This document shows, piece by piece, positions 47,843 to 56,068 of a stretch of 64,000 nucleotides of DNA. Made by a program: the position numbers and the translations under genes. This DNA is from CAWJMD01 sp963845675. Its GTDB lineage: Bacteria; Actinomycetota; Actinomycetes; Actinomycetales; CAWJMD01. The DNA lies in the NCBI GenBank assembly GCA_963845675.1, contig CAWJSX010000001.1:1984001-2048000 (forward strand), in the 5' to 3' direction. Position 1 is the first letter of the stretch; the number at the start of each line of letters is the position of its first letter. The notes beneath the pieces were generated by a model, which saw nothing but the letters and a program-made list of their open reading frames with translations, had not been told where the DNA came from and made no database searches.

Positions 47843-48950
47843 GTGAAGCGCTCCACCCTGCGCCACGCAGCCGTCCCGGCCGCGCTCGTCCTGTCCCTCG
47901 GCCTGACCGCCTGCAGCGCGGCCAACGAGACGACCACCGCGGGTGGCGGCGACAACTCCGGGAGCCGAGCTGACCGGCGACATCTCCGGCGCCGGCGCCA
48001 GCTCGCAGGGCGCAGCCATGGAGGCCTGGATCGCGGGCTTCGGCGAGGCCAACCCCGACGCGAACGTCGCCTACGACCCGGCCGGTTCCGGCGCCGGCCG
48101 CGAGCAGTTCCTCGCGGGCGGAACGGACTTCGCCGGTTCCGACGCCTACCTCGAGGACGAGGAGCTCGCCCAGGTCGCCGAGCGCTGCAACGGCGGCGAG
48201 CTCGATCGAGCTGCCCCGTCTACGTGTCGCCGATCGCGGTGATCTTCAACCTGCCGGGAGTCGACTCCCTCAACCTCTCGCCAGCGACCGTCGCCGGCAT
48301 CTTCGACCAGAAGGTCACCACGTGGGACGCCCCGGAGATCGCGGCGGACAACCCGGACGCGCAGCTCCCGTCGACGACCATCACACCGGTCAACCGCTCG
48401 GACGAGTCGGGCACCACCGAGAACTTCGTCGAGTACCTGGTCGCGACCGCGCCGGAGGCGTGGCCGCACGAGGCCAGCGGTGACTGGCCGGTGGCCGGCG
48501 GCGAGGCAGCGCAGGGCACCTCGGGCGTCGTGGCCGCCGTCAACGGCGGCGAGGGCACCGTCGGCTACGCCGACGCCAGCCAGGCCGGCGACCTCGGTGT
48601 CGCCAAGGTGAAGGTCGGCGACGAGTTCGTCGAGCTGTCGCCCGAGGCCGCCGCCTCCGTGGTCGAGGTCTCGAAGCGCGTCGAGGGCCGTGGCGAGTAC
48701 GACTACGCCATCGACCTGGCGCGCGACACGACGGAGTCGGGCACGTACCCGATCGTGCTGGTCTCCTACGCGCTGGCGTGCACCACGTACGAGGACCAGA
48801 CGACCGCCGACCTCGTCAAGGGCTTCCTGAGCGTACGTCGTCAGCCCCGAGGGTCAGGCCGCCGCGCAGGAGTACGCCGGGTCGGCTCCGATCTCGGACA
48901 CCAGCCGCGAGGACGCGATGACGGCGATCGACGCGATCGCAGCGGGCTGA
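47843..48950 (+). CDS. pstS: Phosphate ABC transporter substrate-binding lipoprotein PstS (four apparent insertions)
   Basis: PstS binds phosphate outside the membrane. The lipoprotein signal peptide ends at LTA-C (near residue 22). Phosphate-binding segments are DISGAGASSQGAAMEAW, FAGSDAYL, TPVNRSDESGTTENFVEYL and AAQGTSGVVAAVNGGEGTVGYAD. Frame breaks fall near 47963, 48205, 48218 and 48834, each consistent with one extra base. The repaired length is about 367 residues. It begins the pstSCAB operon. Confidence 0.92.
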
Positions 48951-49046
48951 GCCCATCACGACAGCCACGGGTCCGGGGGAACGCGACGTGCGCTCCACCG
49001 GACCCGACCTGTACAACTGCACGTGATCCTGAGCAGGAGGCCATCG

Positions 49047-49987
49047 ATGACCGTCACCACGAACGATCCGCCGAAGGCCGTCCAGCGGCCCGGTGACCGC
49101 ATCTTCTCCGGCAGCGCCAAGGGCGCGGGCATCCTCATCCTCGTCGTCCTGGCCGGGGTCGCGGCCTTCCTGGTGAGCGAGGCGCTGCCCGCCATCACCG
49201 CCCCGGCCGAGCAGATCGACGGGGGCCGGCGGCCTCGCGGCCTACATCGCACCGCTGATCTTCGGCACGCTCGTCGCGGCGACGATCGCGCTGGTCATCG
49301 CCACCCCGCTGGCGATCGGCATCGCCCTGTTCATCAGCCACTACGCGCCCCGCAGGCTCGCCCAGGGCCTCGGGCTACCTGATCGACCTGCTCGCCGCCG
49401 TGCCCAGCATCGTCTTCGGGCTGTGGGGCGTGGCCGTCCTGGCACCGGCCACGGTCCCCGTAACCCGCTGGCTCGAGCAGAACCTCGGCTTCATCCCGTT
49501 GTTCGCCGGGCCCGCCAGCACCACCGGCCGGACCATGCTGCTCGCCGGCATCGTCCTGGCCGTGATGATCCTGCCGGTCATCACGGCGGTGTCGCGCGAG
49601 GTCTTCCTCCAGACGCCGACGCTCCACGAGGAGGCGGCCCTGGCCCTGGGCGCGACGCGCTGGGAGATGATCCGGACGGCCGTGCTGCCGTTCGCGCGCT
49701 CCGGCATCGTCAGCGGCGCCATGCTCGGCCTGGGGCGGGCGCTCGGCGAGACGATGGCCGTCGCCATCGTCCTGTCCGGCTCCGGCGGCATCACGTTCAA
49801 CCTGATCAGCTCCGGCAACCCGCGCACCATCGCCGCCAACATCGCACTCGAGTTCCCCGAGTCGACCGGGCTCGACGTCAACGCCCTGATCGCCTCGGGC
49901 CTGGCGCTGTTCGCGATCACGCTGGTGGTCAACATGGCAGCCCGCTACGTCGTGAACCGGCGCGCCGAGTTCTCGGGGGCCAACTGA
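49047..49987 (+). CDS. pstC: Phosphate ABC transporter permease PstC (two apparent insertions)
   Basis: This inner-membrane channel subunit of about 312 residues has six helices. The first is in GILILVVLAGVAAFLVSEAL; IAPLIFGTLVAATIALVIAT and AVPSIVFGLWGVAVL follow. The EAA-type loop is EEAALALGATRWEMIRTAVL near residue 200. Frame breaks fall near 49222 (extra G in GACGGGGGCC) and 49373 (CTCGGGCTACC). ATG 49047 follows CAGGAGG. The stop overlaps the pstA start. Confidence 0.92.
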
Positions 49988-51072
49988 TGAGCACCTCGAC
50001 CGAGCCCCGTCGCACGCAGCAGCCGACCGGCGCCGCCCCCAGCGGCCTCGTGCACCGCACGCTCACCCGCCGGGCGTCAGTCGCCGTGCTGGTCGTGGTC
50101 CGCCGTTCTCGTGGGCGGGTTCCTGGCCGTCGTCGGGTTCAACGCCGCCTTCTTCGCGATCGGGACGGCCGTGCTGTACACGGTCACGATCTACGTCTGG
50201 TCGCGCGCGATCGAGGGGCCCCGCAAGGCGACCGACCGGGTCGTGACCGCCGTCGTGACGTCCGCGTTCCTGCTCGCCCTCGTGCCGCTGGTGTCGGTCG
50301 TGCTCACGGTCGTCAACAACGGGATCGCCCGCTTCGACGTGCGAGTTCTTCACGTACTCGATGCGTGGCATCCTCGGCGAGGGCGGGGGCGCGTACCACG
50401 CCATCCTCGGCACGCTCATCATCACGGCGCTCGCGACGCTGATGTCGGTGCCGATCGGCCTGATGGCCGCGATCTACCTCGTCGAGTACGGCTCGGGCCG
50501 CCTGGCGCGTGTGATCACGTTCTTCGTCGACGTCATGACGGGCATCCCGTCCATCGTCGCCGGCCTGTTCGCCTACGCGCTCTTCCAGATCTTCTTCGGA
50601 CCGGGCGTGCGCCTCGGGCATCGCGGGCGCCGTCGCCCTCACCGTGCTGATGGTCCCGGTCGTCGTCCGCTCGACCGAGGAGATGCTCAAGCTCGTGCCC
50701 AACGAGCTCCGGGAGGCCTCCTACGCCCTCGGGGTGCCGAAGTGGCGCACCGTCGTCAAGGTCGTGCTGCCGACGTCCCTGGCAGGCATCGCCACCGGCG
50801 TGACCCTGGCCATCGCCCGGGTCATCGGCGAGACGGCACCGCTGCTCGTCACGGTGGGGACGGTCACCGGGACGAACCTCAACCCGTTCGACGGACGGAT
50901 GGCCGCTCTGCCCGTCTTCGCCTACTACTCCTACGTGTCCCCCGGCGCCCGGCCCGAGTTCTCGCTCGACCGGGCCTGGACGGCGGCTCTGACGTTGATC
51001 ATCATCGTGATGGTGCTCAACCTGGTCGCCCGCGTCATCTCCCGCCTGTTCTCCCCCAAGACCGGCCGCTGA
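49987..51072 (+). CDS. pstA: Phosphate ABC transporter permease PstA (three apparent insertions)
   Basis: This second permease of about 360 residues has an extended N-terminal cytoplasmic tail, two helices around VLVGGFLAVVGFNAAFFAIG, then the six-helix core. The core includes FFTYSMRGILGEGGGAYHAI, MTGIPSIVAGLFAYALFQIF and the docking loop REASYALGVPKWRTVVKVVL. The reading frame advances by one base near 50100, 50341 and 50614, so all three are +1 events. After 50620 the sequence is clean. These are the last indels of the block. Confidence 0.92.
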
Positions 51073-51097
51073 CCGGCCGACTGCGAGGTATCACAAC

Positions 51098-51877
51098 GTG
51101 GCAAAGCGCATCGACGTCGCCGACCTGAGCATCTACTACGGCGCCTTCCGGGCCGTGGAGGACGTCACCATGACCATCGAGCCCCGCAGCGTCACCGCGC
51201 TGATCGGGCCCTCCGGCTGCGGCAAGTCGACGTTCCTCCGCTCGCTGAACCGCATGCACGAGGTGATCCCCGGTGCGCGCGTCGAGGGCAAGGTCGTGAT
51301 GGACGGCCAGGACCTCTACGGGCACGGCGTCGACCCGGTCGGCGTGCGCCGCTCGGTCGGCATGGTGTTCCAGCGTCCGAACCCCTTCCCCACGATGTCC
51401 ATCTACGAGAACGTCGCGGCAGGCCTCAAGCTCAACAACAAGCGCATCCCGAAGGGCGACCTCGACGACCTGGTCGAGGGCTCGCTGCGGGGAGCGAACC
51501 TCTGGAACGAGGTGAAGGACCGCCTCGACAAGCCCGGCTCGGGCCTCTCCGGTGGTCAGCAGCAGCGTCTGTGCATCGCCCGCGCGATCGCGGTGAAGCC
51601 CCAGGTGCTGCTCATGGACGAGCCGTGCTCGGCGCTCGACCCGATCTCGACGCTCGCGATCGAGGACCTCATCGGCGAGCTGAAGAACGAGTACACGATC
51701 GTCATCGTGACGCACAACATGCAGCAGGCCGCTCGCGTCAGCGACACGACCGGCTTCTTCAACATCGAGGGCACGGGCAAGCCCGGCAAGCTGATCGAGA
51801 TGGACGACACCTCGACGATGTTCTCCACCCCTCACCAGAAGGCGACCGAGGACTACATCTCCGGCCGCTTCGGCTGA
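51098..51877 (+). CDS. pstB: Phosphate ABC transporter ATP-binding protein PstB
   Basis: This 259-residue ATPase energises phosphate import. It has Walker A GPSGCGKSTFLRSLNRM, Q-loop GMVFQRPNPFPTMSIYENVA, signature LSGGQQQRLCIARAIAV and Walker B VLLMDEPCSALDP, all typical of PstB. The GTG start is 25 bases after pstA. The gene is intact, unlike its three operon partners, which marks the right edge of the indel-rich block. Confidence 0.96.
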   Translation: MAKRIDVADLSIYYGAFRAVEDVTMTIEPRSVTALIGPSGCGKSTFLRSLNRMHEVIPGARVEGKVVMDGQDLYGHGVDPVGVRRSVGMVFQRPNPFPTMSIYENVAAGLKLNNKRIPKGDLDDLVEGSLRGANLWNEVKDRLDKPGSGLSGGQQQRLCIARAIAVKPQVLLMDEPCSALDPISTLAIEDLIGELKNEYTIVIVTHNMQQAARVSDTTGFFNIEGTGKPGKLIEMDDTSTMFSTPHQKATEDYISGRFG

Positions 51878-51905
51878 GTCCGGGGCGAAGGGCGGCAGGG
51901 CTGCG

Positions 51906-52313
51906 TCACACCGCGATCGACAGCTCGGCCAGCAGTCCCCGCACGCGCCGGTCGATCTCGTCGCGGATCGGTCGGACGGAGGCCAGGCCCTGGCCCGCCG
52001 GGTCCTGCAGCTCCCAGTCGAGGTAGCGCTTGCCCGGGAAGACCGGGCAGGCGTCGCCGCAGCCCATCGTGATGACGACGTCGGACGCCCGGACGTGCTC
52101 GGTCGTCACCTTCTGCGGGACCTGGTCGGTGATGTCGATGCCCCACTCCGCCATCGCCTCGACGACGGCGGGGTTGATGGTCCCCGCGGGCGCCGACCCG
52201 GCGGAGCGGACGACGACGCGGTCGCCTCCGAGGTGACGGAGCAGGCCCGCCGCCATCTGCGAGCGTCCGGCGTTGTGCACGCAGACGAACAGGACCTCGG
52301 GGACGGCGTTCAT
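51906..52313 (-). CDS. arsC: Arsenate reductase (low-molecular-weight phosphatase type)
   Basis: This 135-residue protein reduces arsenate to arsenite. The catalytic P-loop VCVHNAGRSQMA carries C11 and R17 (CX5R), and GCGDACPVFPGK near residues 82-93 supplies the further cysteines of the relay. The electron donor could be mycothiol/mycoredoxin or thioredoxin. It overlaps the aquaporin stop by four bases, forming arsR-aqp-arsC. Confidence 0.92.
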   Translation of the reverse strand: MNAVPEVLFVCVHNAGRSQMAAGLLRHLGGDRVVVRSAGSAPAGTINPAVVEAMAEWGIDITDQVPQKVTTEHVRASDVVITMGCGDACPVFPGKRYLDWELQDPAGQGLASVRPIRDEIDRRVRGLLAELSIAV

Positions 52314-53059
52314 GCGGGCTCCTCGGTTCGGGCGGGCAGCAGGGTCCGGGGTTCGGCGGGACGGGGGTGCAGGTAGCCCACCGCGGCGACCGCGAGCGCG
52401 GCCCCGGCCACCTGCGCGACGAGGAAGGGCGGCACGCTGGCCGGTGCGATGCCGGCGAACGTGTCGCTGAGCGTGCGCGCCACGGTGACTGCGGGGTTGG
52501 CGAACGACGTGGACGAGGTCCACCAGTACGCGGCGGCGATGTACGCGCCCACCAGCGGCGCGGCGAGAGTGGTGGCCCGGCCGGTCCGGATCAGGGCTCC
52601 GATCAAGGCCACCAGCCCGAACGTCGCGACGACCTCCGAGAGCCAGAGCGGGGGGCCCGAACGGTCCGTGGAGGCGAGCTCCACCAGCCCCCCGACGACC
52701 TCCGCGTCAGCGAACATCCCCTGCACGAGGACCGTGCCCAGGCACCCGCCGACGACCTGGGCCGCGACGGTCGCGACGACCTCGGTCGGCGTCCAGGCCG
52801 CGCGCCCCCGGCGTTCCCACCACGCGACGGCGAGGGTGACCACGGGGTTGAGGTGCGCCCCGCTGACCGGTCCGAGCCAGGCGATCAGGACGGTGAGCGC
52901 GAGCCCGGTCGTGAGGGAGTTCTGCAGCAGCTGCAGGCCGACATCGTCGGGCGACAGCGTCTGGGCCATGATCCCGGAGCCCACGACAGCCGCCACGAGC
53001 GTGCCGGTCCCGATCGCCTCGGCCACCAGACGGCGCAGCAGGGGCGCGGCGTCCTCCAC
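52310..53059 (-). CDS. MIP-family channel in the arsenic operon
   Basis: This 249-residue aquaporin/aquaglyceroporin has two half-helix motifs, GAHLNPVVT (NPV in place of NPA) and SFANPAVTVAR (NPA), among about six membrane helices. In ars operons such channels (AqpS) let arsenite leave the cell down its gradient after ArsC makes it. The GTG at 53059 lies five bases after the arsR stop. No ArsB or Acr3 pump is encoded nearby, which supports the AqpS-like role. It was read as intact. Confidence 0.87.
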   Translation of the reverse strand: MEDAAPLLRRLVAEAIGTGTLVAAVVGSGIMAQTLSPDDVGLQLLQNSLTTGLALTVLIAWLGPVSGAHLNPVVTLAVAWWERRGRAAWTPTEVVATVAAQVVGGCLGTVLVQGMFADAEVVGGLVELASTDRSGPPLWLSEVVATFGLVALIGALIRTGRATTLAAPLVGAYIAAAYWWTSSTSFANPAVTVARTLSDTFAGIAPASVPPFLVAQVAGAALAVAAVGYLHPRPAEPRTLLPARTEEPA

Positions 53060-53064
53060 GCCGC

Positions 53065-53448
53065 TCAGCAGCTCGACCGGCTGGTGCCGGCGGAGGGGGT
53101 AGGCGACACCGTCAGCACGTCCTGCAGGGCCGCGATGGCGTCGGGGTCGACGCGGTACCACGTCCACCGACCGCGCTTCTCACCTTCGACGATCCCTGCC
53201 TCCGCCAGCGTCTTGAGGTGGTGCGAGACGGTGGGCTGGCTGAGCCCGAGCGGCTCGACCAGGTCGCACGTGCAGGCCTGGCCGTCCTCGGACGCGAGGA
53301 GCATCGACAGCAGCCGCAAGCGGGTCGGGTCGGCGAGGGCCTTCAGCCGCGTCGCCAGGTCCTCGGCGTCGGCCTGTGAGAGCGCACCGGCGCCGAGGGG
53401 GGAGCAGCAGGGCGCTGGGCTGCTCGGGTGGGTCGCGAGGGAGGTCAT
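53065..53448 (-). CDS. arsR: ArsR-family arsenic-responsive repressor
   Basis: This 127-residue winged-helix repressor releases DNA on binding arsenite. Metalloid-site cysteines are in GQACTCDLVEPLGLSQPT, just before the recognition helix, and further cysteines occur at the N-terminus (APCCSP). HTH residues run to VSHHLKTLAEAG. I chose ATG 53448, which excludes a poorly conserved 18-residue extension. It diverges from the ArsI/CadI-like gene across an AT-rich operator region. Confidence 0.93.
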   Translation of the reverse strand: MTSLATHPSSPAPCCSPLGAGALSQADAEDLATRLKALADPTRLRLLSMLLASEDGQACTCDLVEPLGLSQPTVSHHLKTLAEAGIVEGEKRGRWTWYRVDPDAIAALQDVLTVSPTPSAGTSRSSC

Positions 53449-53507
53449 CGCTCTCCGGTCGTGGTCGAGTGGATATAGATGGGCGTGAATGCTTGACGCC
53501 ACCCTAC

Positions 53508-53543
53508 ATCAATGATGATCTATGTATCGAAGATCATCGATGA
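53508..53543. promoter_or_regulatory. Probable ArsR operator/promoter
   Basis: An imperfect inverted repeat, TCAATGATGATC facing GATCATCGATGA, lies in a markedly AT-rich stretch (53470-53560) between divergent arsR and the ArsI/CadI-like gene. ArsR dimers bind such 12-2-12-like palindromes. A further ATCTTCGATGG half-site follows. Binding is inferred. Confidence 0.65.
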
Positions 53544-53580
53544 ATCTTCGATGGACGGATCCCCGCACCCGGAGGTAGGC

Positions 53581-54006
53581 ATGTCCCGCATCCAGCTCGC
53601 CCTCAACGTCGACGACATCGAGGCCGCGACCCGCTTCTACACCACCCTCTTCGGCACGCCGCCGGCCAAGGAGCGCCCCGGCTACGCCAACTTCGCCGTC
53701 GCCGACCCGCCGCTGAAGCTCGTCCTGATCGAGAACCCCGGTCACGGCGGGTCGTTGAACCACTTGGGCGTCGAGGTCTCGTCCGCCGACGAGGTGGTTG
53801 CCGAGACCCGTCGTCTGGCCGGGGAGGGACTGTGCACCGAGGTCCAGGACAGTGTCGACTGCTGCCACGCGGTGCAGGACAAGGTCTGGGTGACGGGGCC
53901 GGACCGCGACCGGTGGGAGGTGTACACGGTGCTGGCCGACTCGCCCCTGCCGGTGATGACCACCACCGGGGCCGCCGGACCGCAGCAGCAGCCCTGCTGC
54001 ACCTGA
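53581..54006 (+). CDS. ArsI/CadI-family vicinal-oxygen-chelate protein (C-As lyase-like)
   Basis: This 141-residue VOC-fold protein matches the ArsI/CadI group: RIQLALNVDDIEAATRFYTT, KERPGYANFAVADPPLKLVL, SLNHLGVEV and the vicinal cysteine pair in DSVDCCHAVQDKVWV, with VTGPDRDRWEVYTV. ArsI enzymes break carbon-arsenic bonds of trivalent organoarsenicals; CadI is a metal-induced relative. The tail ends QQQPCCT, an extra cysteine pair. GGAGGT precedes the ATG. Its place opposite arsR favours an organoarsenical role. Confidence 0.83.
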   Translation: MSRIQLALNVDDIEAATRFYTTLFGTPPAKERPGYANFAVADPPLKLVLIENPGHGGSLNHLGVEVSSADEVVAETRRLAGEGLCTEVQDSVDCCHAVQDKVWVTGPDRDRWEVYTVLADSPLPVMTTTGAAGPQQQPCCT

Positions 54007-54027
54007 CGTCGTCCGCCCGACGGCGAC

Positions 54028-55023
54028 TCAACGGGCCAGCAGCTGCGTCACCAGGTAGAAGGCGGCGGCGATCAGGGCCGCCATCGGGATCGTGAGGCCC
54101 CAGGCGACGACGATCTCGCGCACGACCCCCCATCGCACCGCCGACCGTCGCTTGGTCGCACCGACGCCCATCACCGCCGAGGTGATGGTCTGGGTCGTCG
54201 AGATGGGCGCCTGGAAGGCGAAGGCGGTCGTGTACAGCACGCTGGACGCGACCGTCTCCGCCGCGAACCCTCGGGGCGGGTCGAGCTCGATGATCCGTCG
54301 ACCCAGCGTCCGCATGATCCGCCAGCCGCCGGCGTAGGTGCCGGCGCTGATCGCCAGTGCGGCGACCACCTTCACCCAGAGGGGGATGCTCGTGCCCTGG
54401 TGGTAGCCGCCCGCCACGAGGGCGAGCACGATGACGCCCATGGTCTTCTGCGCGTCCTGCAGGCCGTGGCCGAGAGCCATGGCCGCGGCGGAGACCGTCT
54501 GCGCCATCTTGAAGCGCCGGTTCGTCCTGCCCGGCACCGAGTTCCGGAAGCTCCACAGGATGCCGGCCATCAGCAGGTAGGCGAGCGCGAAGCCGACGAG
54601 CGGGGAGACCAGCATCGGCAGGACGACCTTCAGGCCGATCACGTCCCAGTGCACCGTGGTGGCAGCGGCAACACCACTGCCCGCCAGCCCGCCGATCAGC
54701 GCGTGAGAGGACGACGACGGCAGGCCCCGCCACCACGTGAAGACGTTCCAGGTGATCGCCCCGAGGAGGCCGGCGAGCACGACCGTCAGCCCTTGCCGGC
54801 CGGCGTCCGGGGTGATGATCCCGCTACCGATCGTCTTCGCCACGCCCTCGCCCAGCATGGCTCCGACGAGGTTGAAGACCGCGGCCATGGCGAGCGCGAC
54901 CCTGGGCGTGAGCGCCCCGGTCGACACGGACGTCGCGATCGCGTTGGCCGCGTCATGGAAGCCGTTGGTGTAGTCGAAGACCAGCGCGACGACGACGACC
55001 AGGACGACGAGCGCCACCTCCAC
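54028..55023 (-). CDS. pit: Low-affinity inorganic phosphate transporter (PiT family)
   Basis: This 331-residue transporter has about ten membrane helices and duplicated PiT signatures: DYTNGFHDAANAIATSVSTG (residues 17-36) and GHGLQDAQKTMGVIVLALV. PiT proteins take up metal-phosphate with protons; they can also admit arsenate, which may explain the neighbouring arsenic genes. It follows a DUF47 gene by four bases, its usual partner. Confidence 0.93.
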   Translation of the reverse strand: MEVALVVLVVVVALVFDYTNGFHDAANAIATSVSTGALTPRVALAMAAVFNLVGAMLGEGVAKTIGSGIITPDAGRQGLTVVLAGLLGAITWNVFTWWRGLPSSSSHALIGGLAGSGVAAATTVHWDVIGLKVVLPMLVSPLVGFALAYLLMAGILWSFRNSVPGRTNRRFKMAQTVSAAAMALGHGLQDAQKTMGVIVLALVAGGYHQGTSIPLWVKVVAALAISAGTYAGGWRIMRTLGRRIIELDPPRGFAAETVASSVLYTTAFAFQAPISTTQTITSAVMGVGATKRRSAVRWGVVREIVVAWGLTIPMAALIAAAFYLVTQLLAR

Positions 55024-55027
55024 CGGC

Positions 55028-55648
55028 TCAGGACTCCTTGACGGCGATGGTCTCGACGGTGTGCGCCACCTTCTCGAACGCGTCGGCGGCCGCCTCGAGC
55101 TCCTGCACCACCTCTCGCAGCTTGAGGAGCTGGACCGCGTCGGTGATCTCGTCGAACATCTCGCCGAGCAGCTTGCGGTACGTCCGGTCCGCCTGGTTCT
55201 CGAGGCGGTTGATCTCGACCCAGTAGTCGGCGAGGTCCTTCATCGAGCGCAGCATCGGCATCGCGTCGGCCGTGAGCTCGGCCTGACGCTGGAGGACCGT
55301 GACCTGGTCGGAGACGCCCGGTGGCAGCTCCTCGAGGCGGTACAGCACGATCAGGTCGGCGGCCGAGTCCATCAGGTCCATGCAGTCGTCCAGGCCGCTG
55401 GCCAGCGCGTAGATGTCCTGGCGGTCGAAGGGCGTGATGAAGCTGGAGTTGAGCCGGCGCATGATCGCGTGCGTCGCCTCGTCCGCCCGGTGCTCCGCGT
55501 CACGTAGCAGCTCCGCGTTCCGCTCCCGGCCGGCGCGGTCCTGCCCGAGGAGGTCTGCCAGCAGGTTCGCCCCTTCGACGAGGGTGCCCGCCAGGACGGC
55601 GAAGTCGTCGAAGAAGGTCGTGTCCTGGGGTGTCAGACGCAGTCGCAC
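55028..55648 (-). CDS. DUF47 (PhoU-like) accessory protein of the Pit transporter
   Basis: This 206-residue all-helical cytoplasmic protein has ADEATHAIMRRLNSSFITPF, FDRQDIYALASGLDDCMDLM and REVVQELEAAADAFEKVAH, which match DUF47. These proteins sit upstream of pit genes and modulate their activity. The GTG at 55648 begins MRLRLTPQDTTFFDDFAVLA. It and pit form a two-gene operon. Confidence 0.9.
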   Translation of the reverse strand: MRLRLTPQDTTFFDDFAVLAGTLVEGANLLADLLGQDRAGRERNAELLRDAEHRADEATHAIMRRLNSSFITPFDRQDIYALASGLDDCMDLMDSAADLIVLYRLEELPPGVSDQVTVLQRQAELTADAMPMLRSMKDLADYWVEINRLENQADRTYRKLLGEMFDEITDAVQLLKLREVVQELEAAADAFEKVAHTVETIAVKES

Positions 55649-55749
55649 GGGTGCTCCGGGTGGGATCGCTCGGGGCCGGGGGGCGCCGGACCGCGCACCA
55701 GGCTAGGGCAGGGCGGGCCGATCGCGGCAACTCCGCTGCCGCAGGGGCG

Positions 55750-55920
55750 TCAGGCCGGGAAGCGACCGAGCCCCAGCGCCGTGTCGATCTCGTGCAGCGT
55801 CAGCACGCGCTCGCTCTCGGAGGCTGCCACGACGACGTCGCCGTAGAGCACGATCTCGTCCGCGAGGTCCCCGTCCTGGGCCCACTCGGGGGCCGTCGCC
55901 AGGGAGGAGTCACCCACCAC
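55750..55920 (-). CDS. Small uncharacterised acidic protein
   Basis: A 56-residue reading frame starts at GTG 55920 (or 55917), preceded by GAGGAAGGGG. It reads GDSSLATAPEWAQDGDLADE, then IVLYGDVVVAASESERVLTL and HEIDTALGLGRFPA. It is acidic with a predicted beta-alpha pattern and no membrane segment. It is not recognised. Good ribosome site, codon use like its neighbours and a clean stop support it; it fills otherwise empty sequence between the phosphoesterase and the Pit pair. Confidence 0.6.
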   Translation of the reverse strand: MVGDSSLATAPEWAQDGDLADEIVLYGDVVVAASESERVLTLHEIDTALGLGRFPA

Positions 55921-56068
55921 AGCAGCCCCTTCCTCGGGCGTTGCCCTACGCCCCGTCGCATCTGTCTCCCGTGGGCCACCAGCCACGTCTCGGACACTAC
56001 GCCGGAGGGGTGCGCCCCGCGGGGCGAATGAGAGAACTCGAACCGCCGGATAGTACGTCCGGCGGACG

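Noticed and set aside
49987..51072. Programmed ribosomal frameshifting in pstA.
   Set aside because: There are three shifts in one gene, no slippery sequence or pseudoknot, and the same pattern in unrelated neighbours, which fits sequence error better.
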